Source: Ferruginibacter sp. (GTDB taxonomy: Bacteria; Bacteroidota; Bacteroidia; Chitinophagales; Chitinophagaceae). From it: a DNA stretch of 39,834 bases. Position 1 is the stretch's first letter, and each line of letters starts with the position of its first letter. This document shows, piece after piece, positions 35,705 through 39,834 of this stretch. The notes below the pieces were generated by a model. That model made no database searches and was not told where the DNA came from. It worked only from the letters and a program-made list of their open reading frames with translations. The position numbers were made by a program, and so were the translations under genes. The stretch spans positions 1-39,834 of the forward strand of contig JAURKC010000026.1 of NCBI GenBank assembly GCA_030831945.1, written 5' to 3'.

Positions 35705-36139
35705 ATGATCAAAATAAATTTAAAAAGGACGGCAGGGGATTTTGGTTTTGAGGCTACCGATGCTAGTGGTCACGTGTTAAAAATGGATACTAGTACTGAA
35801 AGCGGTGGGGTAGATTTTGGTATTCGACCTATGCAGGTATTATTGATGGGTATGGGAGGATGTAGCGGTATTGATATTGTAATGATTCTTCAAAAGCAAC
35901 GCCAGACGATCGTTGATTTTTCAATGCATATTGAAGGAGAACGTGAAGCAGGAAAGGAACCCTCCCTTTGGGAAAATGTAAAGCTCGTATTTGAGTTAAC
36001 CGGTGATATAGATTTGGATAAAGCGCAGCGAGCTTGCGATCTTTCAATGAATAAGTATTGCTCTGTAGCTGAAACCCTTCGAAGAGGGGGAACTAATCTT
36101 AGCTGGGAGGTCAGAGTGACTAAAGCGACAGCTTCTTAA
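35705..36139 (+). CDS. OsmC/Ohr-family protein
   Basis: 144 residues. The family's two reactive cysteines are present: C53 in GMGGCSGIDIVMIL and C119 in NKYCSVAETL. OsmC proteins reduce organic hydroperoxides with thiols, or serve related redox roles (YhfA branch). The sequence is closer to the YhfA/OsmC type than to Ohr. It lies between metX and metZ, a context seen with sulfur amino-acid genes, but a specific link is not shown. Confidence 0.92.
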   Translation: MIKINLKRTAGDFGFEATDASGHVLKMDTSTESGGVDFGIRPMQVLLMGMGGCSGIDIVMILQKQRQTIVDFSMHIEGEREAGKEPSLWENVKLVFELTGDIDLDKAQRACDLSMNKYCSVAETLRRGGTNLSWEVRVTKATAS

Positions 36140-36341
36140 AAAAAGTGGAGGAGTATAAGTATAGCAATTTTTAAGATTTGGTTTTGTCCTTAAATAAATT
36201 GAAACTAATGGTAGTTTTGGTGAATAGATTGATTCTACCTGTCTCATTTTTTGAACTTAAATTGCATTGAAATCTTTTTTAATAAACGCTTTATCAATTT
36301 TTCTTTTTCTTGGAAATAAAAAATAAAGCAATTTTGTAATT

Positions 36342-36381
36342 CTCCAATCTGGTTTCCCCATTGGGAACAGTAGAATCGGAG
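36342..36381 (+). promoter_or_regulatory. Structured 5' leader of metZ
   Basis: About 15 bases before the metZ ATG, CTCC (36342) and GGAG (36378) can close a stem around a hairpin GTTtCCC-CATT-GGGAAC (36352-36368). An alternative stem CCAAT (36344)/ATTGG (36360) excludes it. It matches no riboswitch I can name. The remaining part of the 36140-36341 interval is AT-rich with no gene seen. Confidence 0.3.
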
Positions 36382-36395
36382 TTGATAATTTAATT

Positions 36396-37559
36396 ATGAA
36401 CCCAATTACACAGGCTATTCGCATTCAGACTGACAGAACCAATGAAATGGAACATTCTACCCCTATGTTTCTTTCTAGTAGTTTTTGTTTTGATAATGCA
36501 GAAGATATGCGTGCGGCTTTTGCTGATGAGACGGATGATAATATCTATAGTCGCTTTAGTAATCCAAGTGTACAGGAATTTACTGATAAAATGGTGGCTC
36601 TTGAAGGTGCAGAGGCTGGTTATTCTACTTCATCGGGAATGAGCGCAGTTTTTGCTTCCATGATGGCCTTATTAAAAAAGGGTGATCATTTGGTATCTTG
36701 TAATTCCATATTTGGAAGTACGCATACATTGATAAAAAAGTATCTCCCTAATTATGGAATCGAATATAGCTACGTGAGTGCTGATCAACCGGATCAGTGG
36801 GAGGCTGCTATTCGACCTAATACTAAAATGATCTATGTTGAAACACCTACCAACCCTGGTTTGGCTATTATTGATTTACAGAAGTTGAATTCACTGGCAA
36901 AAAAGTATAACCTTATTTTAAATGTAGACAATTGTTTTGCTACTCCAGTATGCCAACGTCCGATAGACTTTGGTGCGCATCTAGTGGTCCATTCTGCTAC
37001 TAAATGGATTGATGGACAAGGGCGCGTATTAGGAGGAGTGGTAGTTGGTAAAAAGGAGTTGATTGCTGAGATTTATGCTTTCTGTAGAAGTACTGGTCCT
37101 GCTATGTCGCCCTTTAATGCTTGGGTGTTAAGCAAGAGTCTTGAAACCTTGGATGTGCGAATGGAAAGGCATGCTAAGAATGCATTACATATTGCCAATA
37201 TATTGGAAAAACATCCAAAAATTAGTTTTTTGAAATACCCCTTTCTTCCTAGTCATCCTCAGTATGAAATTGCCCTTAAGCAAATGCAAAATGGTGGAGG
37301 AGTAGTTTGTTTTAATCTTACCGGGGGCTTGGAAAGTGGTCGTGCTTTTTTAAATAGCCTCAAGATGCTTTCCCTCACTGCTAATCTTGGTGATACAAGA
37401 AGTATTGCCTCTCATCCCGCTAGTACTACCCATGCTAAGTTGTCTGAAGAGGAGCGCTTAGCTACTAATATAACTCCAGGCCTTATTCGTATTTCGGTTG
37501 GGTTAGAACATGTAGATGATATTCTAGCAGACATCTTACAAGCATTAGACAAATGTTAA
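36396..37559 (+). CDS. metZ: O-acyl-homoserine sulfhydrylase / trans-sulfuration enzyme (MetZ type)
   Basis: 387 residues of the Cys/Met-metabolism PLP family. The PLP lysine is K203 in HSATKWIDGQGRVLGG, a stretch typical of O-succinyl/O-acetylhomoserine sulfhydrylase (MetZ) rather than cystathionine lyase. YSRFSNPSVQ and the VETPTNPGL block are standard. With metX nearby the expected reaction is O-acetylhomoserine plus sulfide to homocysteine, using sulfide from the cys operon. A cystathionine gamma-synthase activity is the main alternative. Confidence 0.92.
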   Translation: MNPITQAIRIQTDRTNEMEHSTPMFLSSSFCFDNAEDMRAAFADETDDNIYSRFSNPSVQEFTDKMVALEGAEAGYSTSSGMSAVFASMMALLKKGDHLVSCNSIFGSTHTLIKKYLPNYGIEYSYVSADQPDQWEAAIRPNTKMIYVETPTNPGLAIIDLQKLNSLAKKYNLILNVDNCFATPVCQRPIDFGAHLVVHSATKWIDGQGRVLGGVVVGKKELIAEIYAFCRSTGPAMSPFNAWVLSKSLETLDVRMERHAKNALHIANILEKHPKISFLKYPFLPSHPQYEIALKQMQNGGGVVCFNLTGGLESGRAFLNSLKMLSLTANLGDTRSIASHPASTTHAKLSEEERLATNITPGLIRISVGLEHVDDILADILQALDKC

Positions 37560-37576
37560 TAGTCAATTAGTAAACT

Positions 37577-38269
37577 CTATTCTTGCGTTGACATTGCAGA
37601 ACTTTCTGAACTAATACATCCCCTAATAATGAAATATTGGGCTAAACAATAGGTTAGCATAATACCTACACTAGCCATCGGAAAGGGCTGATAAAATTTA
37701 TTGATTGCCAATAAAGAATCCGATAGTACAAAAAGTATTGCCCCTAAAATGAAGTAAATATTGGCTGGTGCTAGTGTTTTATAATAGATATGTAAACTAC
37801 ACAATAGCATACCAGAGATAACCGTTGCGTATAAAGTAACTGGTATTTTTAATTCTCCTAAATGAGGAAGTAATAAAATTACTAATCCTACACCATAGCT
37901 AAGGATTACTGCAATCCATACAGGTTGTTTTTTTAATAAAGAAGGGGCTTGATTTTTTATCGATAAAAAATAAAAAATATACAATATATGGGTGGTTAAA
38001 AAACAAGCTAAGCCTGCGATAAAAAATAATGAGCCACGGCTATCCAACAATAAAAAAATATCCCCCCACCAAGAGAAAAATAGACCAATGAATACTATTT
38101 TTTTAGTACCTATAAATCCTGTATTGTAAAGCATAGCTGCCAAAACTGGCATAAGCAAGGGTTTAGCCAAGCTATGTAGTATAGGAAAACCTAATTGGAC
38201 AGCAATTAAATCAGTGAATGCAATTAGCCCAAAAAAAAGAGTAAATTTTTTAATTGAAGATGCTTTCAT
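37577..38269 (-). CDS. Lysoplasmalogenase-family (YhhN/TMEM86) membrane protein
   Basis: 230 residues with about eight predicted membrane helices. Family blocks: LAKPLLMPVLAAMLY near the N-terminus, LFFSWWGDIFLLLD, and YFILGAILFVLSDSLLAINKF. Characterised relatives hydrolyse the vinyl-ether bond of lysoplasmalogens; bacterial roles are poorly known. It converges on metZ with 17 bases between the stops. Confidence 0.88.
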   Translation of the reverse strand: MKASSIKKFTLFFGLIAFTDLIAVQLGFPILHSLAKPLLMPVLAAMLYNTGFIGTKKIVFIGLFFSWWGDIFLLLDSRGSLFFIAGLACFLTTHILYIFYFLSIKNQAPSLLKKQPVWIAVILSYGVGLVILLLPHLGELKIPVTLYATVISGMLLCSLHIYYKTLAPANIYFILGAILFVLSDSLLAINKFYQPFPMASVGIMLTYCLAQYFIIRGCISSESSAMSTQE

Positions 38270-38310
38270 AAATACGTTTATCTATCTATTACTATAGATG
38301 GAAGCGGTAA

Positions 38311-39174
38311 CTAAAATTTTACATAGGGAGCGCCACCAAAAAATATCTTTAATGAGTCTTTTGCCCTTAAGGTATCTGAAAGAGGGGTTTTAAAGGGCAT
38401 GGCTAATTCATAGTTAGCTGAATCTATTTTTATTATAATCAGCTGATGTCCGTAAGAGGTAAGTTTATTATAGATTGATTCAGCAACTTCAGCGGAAGGG
38501 TATTTTTTGATAATGATTTTAAACGTAAAGCTATCTTTACTATTGGTAACCTTTGCTGTATCGACTGATTTTGGTTTTAAAGAATCTGCCAAGGCTGATT
38601 TTTCAGTCGTCAAAGGTTGGTTATCCGAATTACTGTTTTGTATTAAATAATATACAGCAAATCCTACTAATAACAACAAGATTGCCACTATGGTGTATTG
38701 CATATTTCTTTTGCTGTTATTAACTTTATTAGAACTTTCAAAAGAAATACTTTCATCCCTCTTTTCTCTCAATTGTTTTGGGAAATCATCTATTTTTGGG
38801 GTAATAAAATGACCTGCAATAAATTGGTAATCTCCTTGCTGCGTTTTTTGAATAGTTCCTACTCCTTCAATAACTAGTGGCTTTCCAATATTTAAAAATT
38901 GTTTTGCCAAGGTAACGTAAGAATCTAAATCAGAGGAAGCGAGGGGAAACATTTTCCCTGTATGTTGAACAATGTGATTGACCAATTCTGTGTCTTCGGT
39001 AGCCTTGGGATTGAAGGTAAATTGAAAGGCATTTTCAGGCATTACAATATCTTTTTCCTTTTCATTTGACATGGGTAGCAATACGGAGGGGTCTAAAGTA
39101 ATGGTGCCGATGCCCTGAAGAGTCACTTTTTTTGAAGTGTATAAATATTGGACTACGAATTGTTCTATTTTCAC
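38311..39174 (-). CDS. HU-CCDC81-like and SPOR domain membrane protein
   Basis: About 287 residues from a GTG at 39174. The N-terminal part (KIEQFVVQYLYTSKKVTLQGIGTITL, then a second similar unit LAKQFLNIGKPLVIEGVGTIQ) matches the paired HU-CCDC81 domains of Bacteroidota. One membrane helix follows (TIVAILLLLVGFAVYYLI), then a Ser/Lys-rich linker and a C-terminal SPOR domain (FKIIIKKYPSAEVAESIYNKL). SPOR domains bind denuded septal peptidoglycan, so a role at the division site is plausible. The frame is open to an ATG at 39237, but that extension contains a TAGTTTTG promoter-like box and does not resemble the family start, so the GTG is preferred. Confidence 0.82.
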   Translation of the reverse strand: MKIEQFVVQYLYTSKKVTLQGIGTITLDPSVLLPMSNEKEKDIVMPENAFQFTFNPKATEDTELVNHIVQHTGKMFPLASSDLDSYVTLAKQFLNIGKPLVIEGVGTIQKTQQGDYQFIAGHFITPKIDDFPKQLREKRDESISFESSNKVNNSKRNMQYTIVAILLLLVGFAVYYLIQNSNSDNQPLTTEKSALADSLKPKSVDTAKVTNSKDSFTFKIIIKKYPSAEVAESIYNKLTSYGHQLIIIKIDSANYELAMPFKTPLSDTLRAKDSLKIFFGGAPYVKF

Positions 39175-39257
39175 AAAATCAAATTTAGTGATTCCAAACC
39201 TAATCAATATTACCCAATTTGCAAAACTACTTCCCATTAAATCATTAACTTTACGCT

Positions 39258-39602
39258 ATGATTAGTGAAAAAGATAGGACTTTTTTAAGGTATTGGGAGA
39301 AAAATCGGGAAATTGAAAACACATTCAAGCGTAAACTTTCCGGTGGACTTCCTATGGCTTTACTATTTGGGTTACCTATTATTTTATTCATAGTAGTCAT
39401 TAGAATTTTTCTTCCCGATTGGTATATGAAAATTTCAGCTACCTCTTCGGGTATGTTTTTTACAGCAGTAATTGCAATGATTGGAGTAGTACTTTTTTAT
39501 GCCTATTTCAGAATGCAATATAAGTGGGAAATGAATGAGCAATTATATCATGAATTAAAGTCAAAAGAAAATAAATCCAACAACATAACAAACATTCATT
39601 AA
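39258..39602 (+). CDS. Small membrane protein of unknown function
   Basis: 114 residues with two predicted membrane helices (about 32-52 and 63-83), a charged N-terminal helix (EKDRTFLRYWEKNREIEN) and a charged C-terminal tail. No family recognised. It is divergent from the SPOR gene and followed after 12 bases by an FKBP lipoprotein gene, probably in one operon. Confidence 0.75.
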   Translation: MISEKDRTFLRYWEKNREIENTFKRKLSGGLPMALLFGLPIILFIVVIRIFLPDWYMKISATSSGMFFTAVIAMIGVVLFYAYFRMQYKWEMNEQLYHELKSKENKSNNITNIH

Positions 39603-39614
39603 TTACTACAACCC

Positions 39615-39834
39615 ATGCAAAAATCATTTTCACTCTTGCTAGCGATAACCCTATTGTTGTCAGCTTGTAACAAAACAACTACTCCCGAGAAATGTACTTT
39701 AGTTGCACCCACCGTAGTGGCACCTGCAGACGAAGTGACTACTTTAAAAGCTTGGTTAGATGCTAATTCTTTGCAATATACAGCACACCCAAGTGGATTT
39801 TTTTATAAAATAGTTTCACCAGGATCTGGAGCTG
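39615..39834 (+). CDS. FKBP-type peptidyl-prolyl isomerase lipoprotein, N-terminal part
   Basis: The gene runs off the right edge; 73 codons are visible. It starts with a lipoprotein signal (MQKSFSLLLAITLLLSAC, lipobox LLSAC with Cys18). The region near the edge (LQYTAHPSGFFYKIVSPGSGA) resembles the segment just before the FKBP fold in Bacteroidota PPIase lipoproteins. Expected to be a periplasmic or outer-membrane-anchored folding factor. The catalytic domain itself lies outside the window. Confidence 0.75.
   Translation, partial: MQKSFSLLLAITLLLSACNKTTTPEKCTLVAPTVVAPADEVTTLKAWLDANSLQYTAHPSGFFYKIVSPGSGA

Overview
The window is AT-rich chromosomal DNA from a member of the Bacteroidota, most likely family Chitinophagaceae. 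This rests on protein character (SMP-30, GalM lipoprotein, VPS10-like BNR protein, IorAB, HU-CCDC81/SPOR, DUF2490), the near absence of Shine-Dalgarno sequences, and several matches to the Bacteroidota promoter pattern (-33 TTG, -7 TAnnTTTG). The genus is not decidable from the sequence alone. No rRNA, integrase, transposase, phage gene or CRISPR array was seen.

Layout. (1) 1-5677, + strand: a sugar / sugar-acid oxidation cluster. It holds an IlvD/Edd-type aldonate dehydratase interrupted by an in-frame TAA, an SDR dehydrogenase, an SMP-30 lactonase, a Gfo/Idh/MocA oxidoreductase, a lipoprotein aldose 1-epimerase and a small transaldolase, closed by a strong terminator. (2) 5740-8943: a large secreted BNR/VPS10-like beta-propeller protein. 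(3) 9080-11687, - strand: a two-subunit molybdenum hydroxylase (IorB/IorA type). (4) 11982-12052: tRNA-Gln(TTG). (5) 12228-22456: all nine enzymes from glutamyl-tRNA to protoheme, hemA-C-D-E-F-B-L on the - strand, with hemH-hemJ diverging on the + strand. (6) 22548-33752: an assimilatory sulfate reduction and cysteine operon, cysH-D-N-E-K-cobA-cysJ-I-siroheme synthase-TSUP exporter. It makes its own siroheme from uroporphyrinogen III, the intermediate produced by the neighbouring hem cluster. (7) 33825-37559: a DUF2490 gene with a frameshifted signal peptide, then metX, an OsmC protein and metZ, which continue sulfur flow into homocysteine. (8) 37577-39834: a lysoplasmalogenase-family protein, an HU/SPOR membrane protein, a small membrane protein and the start of an FKBP lipoprotein.

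Two signals stand out beyond ordinary gene content. First, a roughly 210-240 bp hairpin-forming repeat is present three times, all in hem intergenic regions. Its arms are degenerate heptamer arrays (TCTGATK on one side, MATCAGA on the other) around a conserved core of about 85 bp. Two same-orientation copies bracket a four-helix-bundle (S23/IVP family) gene that interrupts the hem operon; the third is a solo copy between hemH and hemJ and supplies the last seven codons of hemH. This looks like a small composite mobile element plus a solo copy. Second, the cys operon has a near-ideal promoter, an inverted repeat over the predicted transcription start, and a 24-codon leader ORF whose last two sense codons are both Cys. 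It may be a cysteine-sensing leader-peptide switch.
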